A stretch of 64,000 nucleotides of DNA, taken from Tigriopus japonicus (Eukaryota; Arthropoda; Copepoda; Harpacticoida; Harpacticidae). Made by a program: the position numbers and the translations under genes. The notes beneath the pieces are model-generated. The model was not told the origin of the DNA. It saw only the letters and a list, made by a program, of their open reading frames with translations, and searched no databases. Shown piece after piece: positions 25,201 through 35,416 of this stretch; position 1 is the stretch's first letter; each line of letters opens with the position of its first letter. The stretch is taken from assembly GCA_010645155.1 (NCBI GenBank), contig JAAGOF010000104.1, forward strand, positions 799,499 to 863,498. Direction: 5' to 3'.

Positions 25201-28200
25201 AACACAGTTGATACGGTCCATGCCATCCAAAGGTTGTGCCAGAATTGATGTGATATGGATGATACCGGAAGTGACACCAATGGTATGTGAATACCATACT
25301 CTGAAATATGGTCACCAAGATGATGAACCAAGGGGGTGGAGTGCACGTGTACCTCTCGGCATAGGCAGCGGCGGTCAGATATTTATGGAGCTTTTGGAAC
25401 ATGAAATTATCACGTTCTTCATCCTTGGGCTCTTGGATAATGAAATTGTCTGATTGCTGGCCCCCATCCTCGGTATTACCCAAAGACCTCGGGTCTGAAC
25501 AGACTTGGTTCAAGTCAGTTGGAGGGCCTCGTTGGAAGAACTGATAGAATTCCTCACGTACAATGTAGCCATCACCATCTCTATCCACTTGGGAAACGCG
25601 GTTCATTAGGTTTTTGCACACCCCATCCTTGGAGGTTACCGAAAGGTTTCGCATGGACTTGAGAAACTCTGCAGTTGGGATCCGACCGCGGTCTTTGCCA
25701 TATTTTTTGTCCAGATTGTTAAACAGACGATCGATCTCCTTATTTTTCCCTCCATGGAGCGTCTCATTAGGTTGGTGAGAAGGCCTTCTTCCTTGATGGA
25801 CGGATTGACGGGATAAGCTCTGGATTCGGTTGAGGCCTCCAATAGTTGGAAGCGAGAGTCTGTCTCGTTCATGGGAGGGATTCATCTTTAAAAGTGACAC
25901 AAGATCATTCAAATTTGAAAGGATGCGAACACTATTATCGGAATTCCCGTGAATCTTGAGTCTAAGCGTTACGGAAACGCGATACTCTCGCGCTGCTCCA
26001 GGAATTGAATGGGGGTTTTACAGTATCTCTGATGTAGAGCAGAAAATGGTCCGTTTCGTAAGTCGTGACGGGAATCTATAGAACTTGCGTCAAGAATATA
26101 CAATCGAGGATTGAAAATTTCTTAACTTTTGACACCAAGAGGGTCTCTATGGATTTTTGTTCCTTGAGTTCCATGCTCAACCCGAGATGATGAGGAAAAA
26201 GTTTGCCAAGACTGAGAAAGGAAAGAAGAAGAAACGAGCAACTTTTTTCTTCTTCTCCCTATTCTTCACTTATGGCGACTTATCCATCTCTGAAACACAG
26301 TTCTTCACTCTAAAGTTAGTCAGAGCGCCATTGATGAAAATGGTCCAAGTTAGAAGACTCGTTTGCGAATCTTAATTTCATCATTCAGCACCTCTTCAAT
26401 TCCAATTTCGAGTCCACATGATCCTCTTTTCGAGGCTGGGCTGATTTTTTTCTTCTTCAAGAGAGGATTCCCTGCAGCTTGTTCAAACTTAACATAAAAC
26501 TCCTTTTCCAGGTTACAACTCGTCCCATGAGAGTCGAAGTGGTCCCCACCATGAGCCAGTTCCAGTGGAGCCTTCTCAAAAGAGCCAAATCCCCAATGAC
26601 GGCTTTAAAGATGGAGTTGAACCTCGAGTGGGTCCTCCTCCTCTTCCTGTTCCATCTCCGTCTCTGTCTGCCTCGCATAACCATCCGAATGGTTGGAAAG
26701 CTGAGGAAGACAATGTACTACTAATAAAGAACCAGGACCATGACCACCTTCTCATCGATCTAAATTTTTCGAATAACTTTGAAGAGACTCGCTGTAATGG
26801 AAAAGAAGGACCCAGTGTGGATCCGTGGCAACCGTGTCGATCGAATCAAAACCAAGGCGAAACCAAAGCAGGTGACGGGATCCCAAAGCAGAACAAGAAA
26901 GGACCATTAGAGACTATGGACTGTCAACAACACGAGCGAGGAAATTGGGTAAGAGGGGGACTAATGTCCCTGCATTAATTTGTCTCTTTTTTTCCAAGAG
27001 AGGAGGAAAAGAAAGCATCAACATATCCTCGTAGTCAAAGGGGTCCGCAGTTCTAAAAGAACGGGGATGTTGGGTTTAAAAAATGAGGCTACTCTGATTT
27101 TTACTGTAGTGTCCCCAAGTTCGGGGTTTCTCCAGAAGAAACGCTGAAGAAATTTAAATAATTTAAACGGAGAATCATTTTGCATCAATGAAAAGGAGAG
27201 GCCTATTCCATTTTTTGGGATTAACCCAAACGATTGCAACAGAAAATATTATCCTCGGTTTGTGACGGTCATGAATAGGGACAGAAAGTTAAGACGAATA
27301 AAACTGTCAAATTAAACGAAAAAAGACGAATAGAATTGCCTGATTAGACGAAAAAAGACGAATAAAATTGACCGATTAAACGAAAAAAGACGAATAGAAT
27401 TGCCTGATTAGACGAAAAAAGACGAATAAAATTGACCGATTAAACGAAAAAAGACGAATAAACGTTTCCAACAGGAGGAAAATAAGAAGAAAAAAAAATA
27501 CTTGCAAAATGGAAAAAATCGAATTAATTTCCCAAAAAGGCGAATGAACCTATATTATAAGAAAGAAGAAAAATTAAATGCCCGTCCAGACGAAAAAAGA
27601 CGTTTAAAGCTGCTCCCACAAAATAGACGTTATGTATGTCCCTATTGATATCACCAATCTGTCTGAACTGATCTGACTGTCAAAAACGGCGAAATCTAGA
27701 AAATCAAAAAAAGGAAGTACATATCGAGCACGAATTAGCCAGTAGTACATATGTCAAATAAAAACCAAGAGTTAAAAATGCCTTTTTAAAGGAACGTTTT
27801 TAGAACAGCTATACTTAAAATCCGATTTGCAAATCCAATAATTGTTATGATGGCCTTTTCAACCCAATAATGATCTTTTCTTTCTGTGTCTGTTGAGCAA
27901 CTGTACGAGTACAAGTTAATCAATAAGTGTGGATTTTATTTTGTTTGTGCAAAACCGCAACTGACAATCAAATTATTACATTGGCCTATGATTGGTGGGG
28001 TTGAACTTTCTTTGAAGTTTTTATCTGCTTGGAAAATTGAAAAAAGAAAAACGCTGCAAGTGCTTGAAATCTATGAAAATCCAAATTTTTAGCTAATTAG
28101 ACGAAAAAAGAAGAATAAAATCCAACTTACACGTAGACGAAAAAATTCGCGACGAATAAAGGCCAAAAAGACGAAAAAAAGTTCCTGTCCCTAGTCATGA

Positions 28201-28997
28201 ACCTCCACCAGTCTAAGCCATATAAAGAAGTTCTTCAAACACTTCGTGAAAGAAAAACGTCAAACCAAAATCAATTTAACAAGGTGTATAAATAAAATAA
28301 CTTTTTCAAGTACTCTTGTGACATGACCATACCATTTTCAATGTTCCAGGTTCACTTTGGATCAGAGGAGAGCGAGGAGATGAACCATAGCTTCACTGAA
28401 CTTGCCCTTCGACAAGCAACGCATCCGTTGATTCAAGCTCTGCCCCAAAACGCCAACAATCTGACTTTGGATGCATTTGTCTCTCCTTCCCATCACAAAA
28501 GGCCTTCCATCCACGAGAGTCCTTTGAAGACCTCTCATCTTTCAACCCCAGTGAAATTGAATAAGACTCTACCAAACCAACAGATCCCCGCCACCTCCAA
28601 CAACACAAGGGTGCTTGAGGACATTGGATACTCACCCAAATCGAGTCAACCTGTCCTTTCTGGGCACAACAGCGAGCTCTTCGCTTCACCCGTTCCAAAT
28701 CGAAGGACGCTTTCCACGGTCCAAAATAACGTCTCGCTCAATGGAAGTCAAAGTGCGGCTAGCACACCCGTTATGAATCGACGGCTTCAAGGCATGTCCG
28801 GAATGAATGGCATGGGTCCCCCTTCGGCCATTCCAGCCAGACTTGGAGGCCCTCTGTGCCAAACAGGACCACGATTAATGATGGACAAATGGAGTGCGCA
28901 ATCATCCATGGATTTGTCCAGTTCTCAAGCGTTCCAGTCTAGTGGTTCCATCAACGGCAGCGGCAATCCTCTTCAAATGGTTGATTTACTAGCTTAG
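10236..28997 (+). CDS. LDLRAP1: LDLRAP1/ARH-type clathrin adaptor with PTB domain (5' partial)
   Basis: Six exons: 10236-10378, 11043-11149, 14429-14540, 19481-19889, 26512-26948 and 28350-28997. All junctions are GT..AG and keep phase, giving at least 617 residues. The first exon is missing: the frame enters at phase 1, just before LAEDWSTVREPVIEGVPFYV, which aligns with ARH residues just before the PTB domain. Exons 1-3 and the start of exon 4 form the PTB domain (VKYLG; SIYRISYCSADATYDRVFAF; LECHAFLCPKRKM; TIAQAFNLAFELW). ARH adaptors bind NPxY tails of LDL-receptor-family proteins and link them to clathrin and AP-2. The tail shows clathrin-box-like LIDLN (26751-26765), an AP-2-type DPW (26820-26828) and a C-terminal DLLA. 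Exon 4 carries an unusual Cys-cluster segment. The protein is about twice the human length (308). Family call is firm; the tail structure is inferred from frame and splice phase. Confidence 0.9.
11150..14428. other. Adaptor intron, 3.3 kb
   Basis: Contains a CT microsatellite (about 12525-12545), an inverted diverged copy of the SINE body (about 13785-13880) and, from 13907 to about 14150, an AT-rich stretch with repeated TGCAACTTT words. No exon was recognised. Confidence 0.5.
13785..13880 (-). repeat. Diverged second copy of the SINE body
   Basis: On the minus strand it runs ACCTATCGG, GATGATTTTATGGCTGGCTTC, AGCAAGACTCAATCAACCC, in the same order as the body at 1018-1115. The tRNA-like head is absent, so the copy is truncated or too diverged to see. 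Confidence 0.55.
14541..19480. other. Adaptor intron, 4.9 kb
   Basis: Includes several open frames of 60-160 codons on the minus strand (the longest 15868-16347) with no domain I recognise and no conserved splice pattern. No terminal-repeat element was clear. I treat it as non-coding intron. Confidence 0.45.
21437..22550. mobile_element. pogo/Tigger-like non-autonomous element, 1.1 kb
   Basis: Terminal inverted repeats begin CAGTCGAATCTC at both ends and sit between TA dinucleotides (21435-21436 and 22551-22552), the duplication made by Tc1/mariner/pogo transposases. Inside each end, CTCGATATAAGA-like words repeat, as in Tigger-type ends. No transposase frame remains, so it is non-autonomous. 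Confidence 0.75.
22939..23140. repeat. Hairpin repeat, about 200 bp
   Basis: The arms TAGCCCGAATGTTA, AAATGGCTCAAGCATA and GTATAGTCTCTGTACAT are mirrored on the other side in reverse order. A central loop of about 25 bp separates them. It looks like a small foldback MITE; no clear target-site duplication. Confidence 0.65.
23751..24325. mobile_element. Tc1/mariner-type MITE, 575 bp
   Basis: Inverted ends CAGGGTGTCCAGGAATT and AATTCCCAGACACCCTG lie between TA dinucleotides (23749-23750, 24326-24327). There is no transposase frame. The CAGGGTGTC start and TA target are typical of the IS630/Tc1/mariner group. Confidence 0.7.
24379..24384 (-). terminator. Candidate poly(A) signal ATTAAA of the rhomboid gene
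   Basis: ATTAAA on the minus strand about 77 nt past the rhomboid stop codon. It is the common variant hexamer; no better AATAAA is seen nearer. Confidence 0.4.
24461..25885 (-). CDS. EF-hand rhomboid intramembrane serine protease (rho-4/RHBDL3 type)
   Basis: A single uninterrupted exon of 474 codons from the first ATG (25885). Order: a basic, Ser-rich cytosolic N-terminus; a degenerate EF-hand (51-85) and a canonical EF-hand loop DRDGDGYIVREE (101-112); then the rhomboid membrane domain. This has HSSGEHLLIN (His251, His256, Asn260), the nucleophile motif GASPAVYALI (Ser308), SHLAG with catalytic His387, and a last hydrophobic segment after a basic linker. Secretase-type rhomboids cut membrane-anchored ligands such as EGF-family precursors; EF-hands suggest calcium control. 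The residue after the catalytic Ser is Pro, where GxSG is usual. The gene lies antisense within an adaptor intron. The frame stays open upstream of the ATG to a stop at 26020 with no in-frame ATG. Family firm; activity and orthologue unproven. Confidence 0.93.
   Translation of the reverse strand: MNPSHERDRLSLPTIGGLNRIQSLSRQSVHQGRRPSHQPNETLHGGKNKEIDRLFNNLDKKYGKDRGRIPTAEFLKSMRNLSVTSKDGVCKNLMNRVSQVDRDGDGYIVREEFYQFFQRGPPTDLNQVCSDPRSLGNTEDGGQQSDNFIIQEPKDEERDNFMFQKLHKYLTAAAYAERYTCTPPPWFIILVTIFQSMVFTYHWCHFRYHPYHINSGTTFGWHGPYQLCSNLIFQPNRRYEWYRYVTYAIVHSSGEHLLINLGTQLVVGSLLEMSHGSMVVFAIYLSGILAGSLSTSLFLPTIRLAGASPAVYALIGGHLASVVLNWNEDKCVVRLSVPVGRSASQFKTHQGHMFRIGRLVVISVFFLMDFSKFLMDGTHNDVVHSSHLAGFIVGFLVGLVTVKNKVKERWETRCQCASVVILMLLATCSLSWSLMGNYLYSKMGYNGTFFMMNDFEDRTGHTGRCNYSSTHFLH
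26512..26948 (+). other. LDLRAP1: Adaptor exon with clathrin and AP-2 binding motifs
   Basis: Fifth recognised exon of the adaptor. It enters at phase 1 and leaves at phase 0. The frame is Pro-rich (PPPLPVPSPSLS), then has LLIDLN (26748-26765) and VDPW (26817-26828). Short linear motifs for clathrin and AP-2 are what the tail of an ARH adaptor should carry, which supports this frame over the two others open across the exon. Confidence 0.85.
27276..28193. mobile_element. hAT-like non-autonomous transposon, 918 bp, with 32-bp tandem array
   Basis: Ends are TAGGGACAG and CTGTCCCTA. They are flanked by a perfect 8-bp duplication GTCATGAA (27268-27275 and 28194-28201). TAGGG/CAGGG ends with 8-bp duplications are the signature of the hAT superfamily. 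No transposase frame is present. The left third is a tandem array (27287-27468), and the motif GACGAAAAAAGACGAA recurs near the right end. It sits in the last adaptor intron. Confidence 0.85.
27287..27468. repeat. Tandem array, 32-bp unit in 64-bp higher-order form
   Basis: Units of 32 bp, each starting AGACGAATA and ending ACGAAAAA, follow one another without spacers for five full copies. They alternate between two variants (AAATTGACCGATTAAA and GAATTGCCTGATTAGA), giving a 64-bp period. The array is internal to the hAT-like element. Confidence 0.85.
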
Positions 28998-31900
28998 TTC
29001 AGGAACGAATGAGAAGAAATATACGCAGTTTCTAATGCCGAATTGAGAGGTATTTATTTCAAGAATTTAGAGGCCAAAATTGGACAGATAAGTTTTTTTA
29101 GGGTGTTTTGTTGAGTTTTGTCATTTCATTTTTTTGGAGTGGATCTTGAGGGAACCACGGGGATTTTCTTGGGTTGTTCTGTTTTCTGTTTTATACTCTT
29201 CTTGCGTAAGAGGTTTAGATATAGAGAGATGCTGGTTTTGCCTGCGGTTGTGTGTATAGTGTATGATCTATACGGAACATTTCTTTTTATGCCAGTTGGA
29301 TTTGCCGAGTGGGATTGAACTTGACTTTGGGATCATGTCTCGTGTTGGAATGGAGGTATTTAAGGTACAATACGATTGGGAGTGATTAAAATGCATCGAG
29401 AAAGACCCACAAATCAACTTTGTGCCTGGAGGCTTCAGTAATCGAGGGCTACAATGGGAAATCTCAGAGCGTGAGATTGGCAGCTTACCAGGACAAACAG
29501 AGATTGGGATGAGAGGGATCTTGAAATGCTCGAAAAAGACGTTCCGATGTCGTAAAAGGACCCCCAGGAGAAAAGACAGGGCCCAAAAGAAGCAGCAAGG
29601 TTCGGCAAAAAGCAAATTTGGATTCAAACTGGTGGTCAAAATGTGACAGCTAGGGTTGGCTTTTCCATTCATTTTTTTTGGAATCAACGGGGCTCTTCGT
29701 ATTTCGACACTAAAGGTTCGTTTTAGCTGGTAGCTATATTGGGGTTTTCTGCGATTTTTTGTTCTCTTTAATCTGACCAACTGCTCCTTGGCCATGGTGA
29801 ACTGAAGAAGGGGATTGATTATTCGATTCCTTGGACTGGTTTCGAGCGTACTGATGCTCTCAAAAAGATTGCGTTATTATTTTTTTTACGTTTCTCAAAT
29901 ATGCTGACTTTGTAGTTTGTTGCAGTAGGATGAAACTTGTGGACACTTTTCAGGAGTTATTGGTCAAGCGGTCGGATGCTCGATCAAGTAGTAGTAGTAG
30001 TTGTTGTAGTAGTAGTAATGTTTGGTGAAGTATTAGAAGTAGTTGTTGTTGGTGTTGTTGTTGTTGCTAAATAATAAGCTAATAGCAATAGGAAAACAGT
30101 CTTTGTAGACTCAAACTCACATGCAAAAATCAAGGCATACACAATTACTCACTGGGGAGTGTGAACACGGTGGTTCCAACGAGAAATACGATCTAAAAAA
30201 AAATCCTTCACTGGGGGTCGGTCGTTTGTTTAGGTTTGAAAGAACAAAAGCTCCAATTGAATGGTCAATCTCTGGACAGCTAAGACAATTTTTGGTGGCC
30301 AATTCTCAGATAAGACCCGGCAAAAAGGAGTGATTATTTTCTGTAATGGCTTCTTCTTTACATGCACGTGGGCAAAAGGGGCCTGGATTCATGGTTTAAA
30401 CCCATGAGCGTTTGGCTGTTTTCATTCGTTTTTTTCGGCTCTGACAATGGTCTGCTTCTAGGGCGAGCTTTCTGTTGCTCTGTTAAAAGTGCCACTTGCT
30501 TTTTAACGTTTTTGCTTGCTTTCAATTTGGTTGTTGAGCTTTTGAGAATGTAACGTTTAGGTACTACTACTCCCTTCTGTTACTTTTTGTTCATGGTCAT
30601 GAAGATGATTAACGTTGCTGTTGAAAGTGTTGATGGTTGGTTGAAGATTGGGCCCACCGTTGTTGCATTTTGCCATTGCGGGAGTGGACATCTCATGCAG
30701 TTTTTATACCAAGTCGAAGAAAACTGCCCTTGGGCGGTGACTCATGACCCTGAAAGGCAACGACAAATTGGGTCTGGGCCCTTTTCAAGTTAGAGAGATC
30801 TTGTAGCCTTACCAAAGTGGACAAAGCTTTTTTGTGTGGACGAGAAACTTCCAAAGGCATGGCAGGCTATTCAAGCAAAGCCCATGGTGCCAAGTAGTCC
30901 TCCATGGGCGAAGCATCCAAATTCTCAATGGACTAGTATTTTTGACTTCTTCATTAAGAGCTTCTAAGTCAGGTGGTAACCATGATGACACCATTTCATA
31001 CAGTGAAACACACGCGTTGTGTGTGCCTCTGTATCTTGAAAGTGTAGTCCTTACACCAGGACCTACACCACTAGCTGGGCGACAGAATGGAGAGGGGTCA
31101 TCTTGTGGGAGCTACTAATCCGGGGAAGGTCTTACGATCAGACATGGTCTACACATGGTAAACGAAAAAATGCGTGGCCATCCAAAATGATGAGGGTTAT
31201 GCTTCGGCTCTTACCACTCCATGGCAAGGACAATGCTGTTGATTCGGCTCTCCTCAATCATTTTGGCTCCCCTCTCAAGGATCAACAAGGTGGGAATGCT
31301 AGGGAATGGTTGGATCAAGGAGACGATGAGAATTCCGACCCTCTCCGGCCACCATATTTCCCAGATTGATTAGTGTGTCAAGAGGCATTCATGATGAGGT
31401 CCCACTAGATTTATCGTTTGACAGGGACACAGCTTACTACCGAGCGTGTCTTATACCAGCTGGAGGCGGGCTTTCAGTTGCCCTTCGTCAAAAGGTTTGT
31501 AGTCGTTCAGTTGACCAAAATTGGACATCATATTTTCCACTCCATCTTTTTGTCGTCTTTTAGGAAGAAGTCGGCTGCTTTTTATACAGGGGAGAGGATG
31601 GTTGGGGCGAAACTTTAGAACAAGTGTACTTCTTTCCAATTTGACAAGCCAATAGTGACGACTTTTTTTGAGACAATCGTTGCCTTGAGACACCGTCAGG
31701 TTAGGCTGTTTCAAGGCTGCTTGGTTCCAAAAATGTTGACAGACATCAAACATGAGCAAGGCTAAAATGAAGGCACAACAAAGGTTAGTGAAGTTATCAG
31801 CCTGGTATTCTGATGTCATCTTACCTGATAAAGAAGAACAAAGAACAAATCTCAAAGGAGGCCCAAGCGGACGTCCAATGGTTCCAAAGAACGACCATCC

Positions 31901-34814
31901 AAGGATGCTGATGAGCGTACCGTGTCACAGCGTGGGAAAAGCGCCAATCAATGCTAGATTTGGGTCGGGCGAGAATCTTCAACTCTTTCTTCTCAATTCG
32001 ATCACACTTGTTTGACAAATGTTTCTCAGGATAAGGGTTTTCAATATGAATGAATCTTCTTCCTCTTGGTTCTCTTCTCCTTCTTCTTCCATCAAGTATC
32101 CATCCGAGGCAATAAAGGGGATCAGCTTTTCTTCTCTTTCACTTTTTCACATCTTCGCTGGCTCTCTTTCTTTCTCTCTTTCTCTTCTCATTGATTCCTC
32201 GTCCACTATGATCAGAACTTGTCAGAGTGCTTCTTCATAAATATGAATACGAAGGATAGGAAATGACTCGATTAAGAACTATGACAAGAAAAAACGGTTC
32301 CATCTTAATTGGAGAACTTCTGCGTTCAGTTGCAGAAAACAGTGCATAAATAATGTACATTTGTACACTTAGGATGATGATGATGATGACGACGATGTTG
32401 CAATGACAAAAGGTGGATATAACAAGAGGAGGAGAATGAGTAAATGGAGGAGCAGTAGTTCTGTTTGACAGTCGAGATTGAAGTACTTGTAGTAGTATGT
32501 GGTGATTGCTAATAGGCATAAGGAGAAAGAGCACGAAGGAATGGCGAAACCCTCTTCTTCCGCACATGGCACAGGGACAGAGGGAGGAATGAAACAGATC
32601 GACGACTACTGGCCCTCTCATGGATTGGAAAAAGCTCAAGATGAAAGCAAAAATATGGCCTGCTAGTGAAACTCCAAAGTATGGTCATGCACGTGGTCAC
32701 CGGATTCCAAATAAAGCTCATTTGACGGTCAGTTTCAGACCAATGATGAAAACCAGAAATGCTAGCGTCCAAGTCTAAGGCAAGATAATGATTCACTATT
32801 TCAAGATGAACTGGATTCAAGCACAAATGGATGAGTGATAAGGTGCTTTTGGGATCGCCAGATTGATTGATAGAAAAGGGGAATGCAAAACTTGAGTCCG
32901 CAGAATTACATCATGGCTTCCCATTTGATCATTATGATGCTATTGTTGATTCTGGTGATGCTAGGATTGACTCAGAAAACTAATGGTTTCCTCTGGCGAA
33001 CGTCAGTCACTCTCTGGCCACTGAATTTCGTATGGTTTCTAACACTCTGATTTAGCAACATTCGAGTTGAGATTGATGATTAATATGAAGAGTAGAATTA
33101 TAGATGAGCAAACGGCAAGATGATTTTTCTACTATTTCTACGAACAGGATAGAGAGAGAGAGTTAGACTCTGACCTCTGCAAGATTCATCCCCAAGTTTG
33201 CCAAGGATGCTGGAACAGCATCATTGTGAGGTTGAAGATGAGACCTCTCAGGCCAATTCAAGGTCGGACGTCCAGTTGCCCAGAATATAATTCAAACATA
33301 TGCCTGACATGAAGTCTTCTGATTTCTTAACAGGGAAAACGCCTTTAAAGTGGGGGGTTTGGTGCCCGAATCGCGTTGCAAGAGGTCCTCTGTCCCCCTC
33401 ATCCCCAAGGGTTGGACAACAATGACGATGATCATCATCGGTAGATTGGGATACGGGCGCATTTCCACCAACCTCTCTACTTCAAGAATGGTTTCTTCCC
33501 TGAGAAGGGGATCCTTCAGTCGCTAGTCGGGTTTTCGCTTGGTAGGGTGTGAAGTTGATGCGAAGCGTTCAGGTGCTCCGGTTCATTCATAGTGTGTATG
33601 TATGTATATAATAAACATTCGCGTGAGTTGACGTTGTCGAAGGATCTACTAATAAATGTAAACGAGAAAGATGAGATGCATGACAAAGACGTTGACAATG
33701 ATTAGGAACTAGACGAACACAAAGCACTTTTCTTCAGCTCCTGACTTGGCATATGGGTTCAGAGGCTGAGGATTGGTTCATGACGAGGATGAGGCTAACT
33801 TGGCTACAGGACTTGGTGCTGTTATTGTATGTAGTAAGTAGATGAAATAGTAGTAGTAGTAGTTGTAAGAGCTGTAGAAACAAGGTATTCCAGAGTGAAA
33901 CCAGAGAGCACCACTGATGTTTTTAGAGTCGCCAACACTGATGTTTAGAGAGGTGAAGCCATGGTTGAATTTTAAGCAACTGATTGATGAACAGTTGCAC
34001 TGATCGTCGTATCACTAGCACTTCCTTGGAATAATTTCACAAGTGTCTCTCTTTGAAAGTCCGAGGTCACTATTGGAATACTGTTATGGGAGAGGGTCAG
34101 GGACCCCTGCAGGAAAACACTACACTTAAATCCACTGTGGCAGCAACATCGGCGATGGGTATTCAAAAGCTTGGATGATGGGAAGAGAAGAGCCGGCTTC
34201 CTGGAGTGAAGTCATTGTTGATGCAAAACGTCCGGATCTTAAATTTGGCGACTCGAGAAAAACTAGGGGGTGACTGTTTGAAACTTTGTGAGAGATATGA
34301 CCAAGTGTGGTGCCCCCGAGCAAATAAGCTTTCAGATGCTCTTTGCTGCAGGTGGGTAAGGGCGATTCTCAAAAAAGGTAATCAATAGCACGCTTAGGAT
34401 ATCTTGTACCATCTTTCCACTCAATAAGCATCTTGGAAGAGAGGATGTTGAGCATTGACGTCTTCTTCTTCTTCTTCTTCGTCCCCTCCTCAAATTCGGA
34501 TTAGTCAAAAGGTACCTCAACAACATGCAAAACTGGTAGTAAAGGAAAGTTGGTAGTTGATGATCGTTTCGACTAGACTTATGGTCAAAAACTCAAAGTC
34601 CGAGTTCAAGACCAACCGAAAGCTGTTACTGGAGAAGAAATCTGGGTTACCGTCACCAGGAATTGGCATGGGGACCAAGACCTTTCACCATAAAATGAAG
34701 GGTGACAGCCGGGGTGCTCAGAGAGCCCAGTCGCAGGGTCTTCGGCAGGACCCTGCTACCCCGAAAACGCAATAATACCATCAAAGAGCCCCAAATAAGT
34801 TCTCTAAAATTATA
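28998..34814. other. Probable 3' UTR of the adaptor and intergenic region
   Basis: No convincing exon. AATAAA hexamers occur on the plus strand at 32111-32116 and 33610-33615, so the adaptor 3' UTR may be several kb long, or an unlisted signal is used nearer. Simple repeats: GTA/GTT at 29987-30068, GAT at about 32372-32398, GTA at about 33848-33865 and CTT at 34461-34481. Open frames up to 175 codons here (for example 29268-29795 minus) have no recognisable domain. Confidence 0.45.
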
Positions 34815-34820
34815 TTTATT
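34815..34820 (-). terminator. Candidate poly(A) signal AATAAA of the B52 gene
   Basis: AATAAA on the minus strand about 600 nt after the B52 stop codon; the first such hexamer seen downstream on that strand. Confidence 0.4.
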
Positions 34821-35416
34821 TGTTCTTGTGTGTTACTCCTCAAGAAATTCGGTCGAATCAAACGGCAAACATACGTAGATAATTATTAGAGCAGAGACAA
34901 TCAAAGTGAACTCGTTTCAAATTACATCAGAGAGTCCTCTTAGTTCATTCAAACTTGTGCAGGGAGGAAGAAAAAAGCTCGATGAGAGGGGTTCACTGTT
35001 CTACTTCTCAAGACACAATTGATCCCGAAGTCAGCTGTTGCCGCACCAAAGGTCAGATGATGCCTTTTGGCTTGCGGTTCAAGATAGTGTTTCGTCTTTC
35101 AAATGGACCCTACCACCAGCTATTTTTTTGTAATATTGGTCTTTTTGGCAAATGGAACAATTGAGGGGAGAAAAAAAGCTCACGAACACGGCAATAAACC
35201 GAAGAGGGGAGAATCAAAACGCAGGATTGTGACGAGTTCGCTGCTATTTACAGTGGACACGAACTGGATTCATTTAAAGATTCGAGACGGATTAGGATAG
35301 GGTTATTTGTGTTGGGGAAACCGTTCATACACGCAAGAAATGGGGGAGCACAAGCGAGACAGAAATACTGTTGTACATACGAATATTAAGGGGTAACTTA
35401 ATAAGGCTCCAGTCAT

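Noticed and set aside
24461..25912. Rhomboid starting nine codons earlier at 25912
   Set aside because: That codon is TTG; the first in-frame ATG is at 25885.
27287..27468. Regular 32-bp repeats that could suggest a CRISPR array
   Set aside because: Units are directly adjacent with no unique spacers, lie inside a hAT-like element, and the DNA is eukaryotic.
29268..29795. 175-codon minus-strand open frame after the adaptor stop
   Set aside because: No domain, and it lies in the probable 3' UTR; likely chance.
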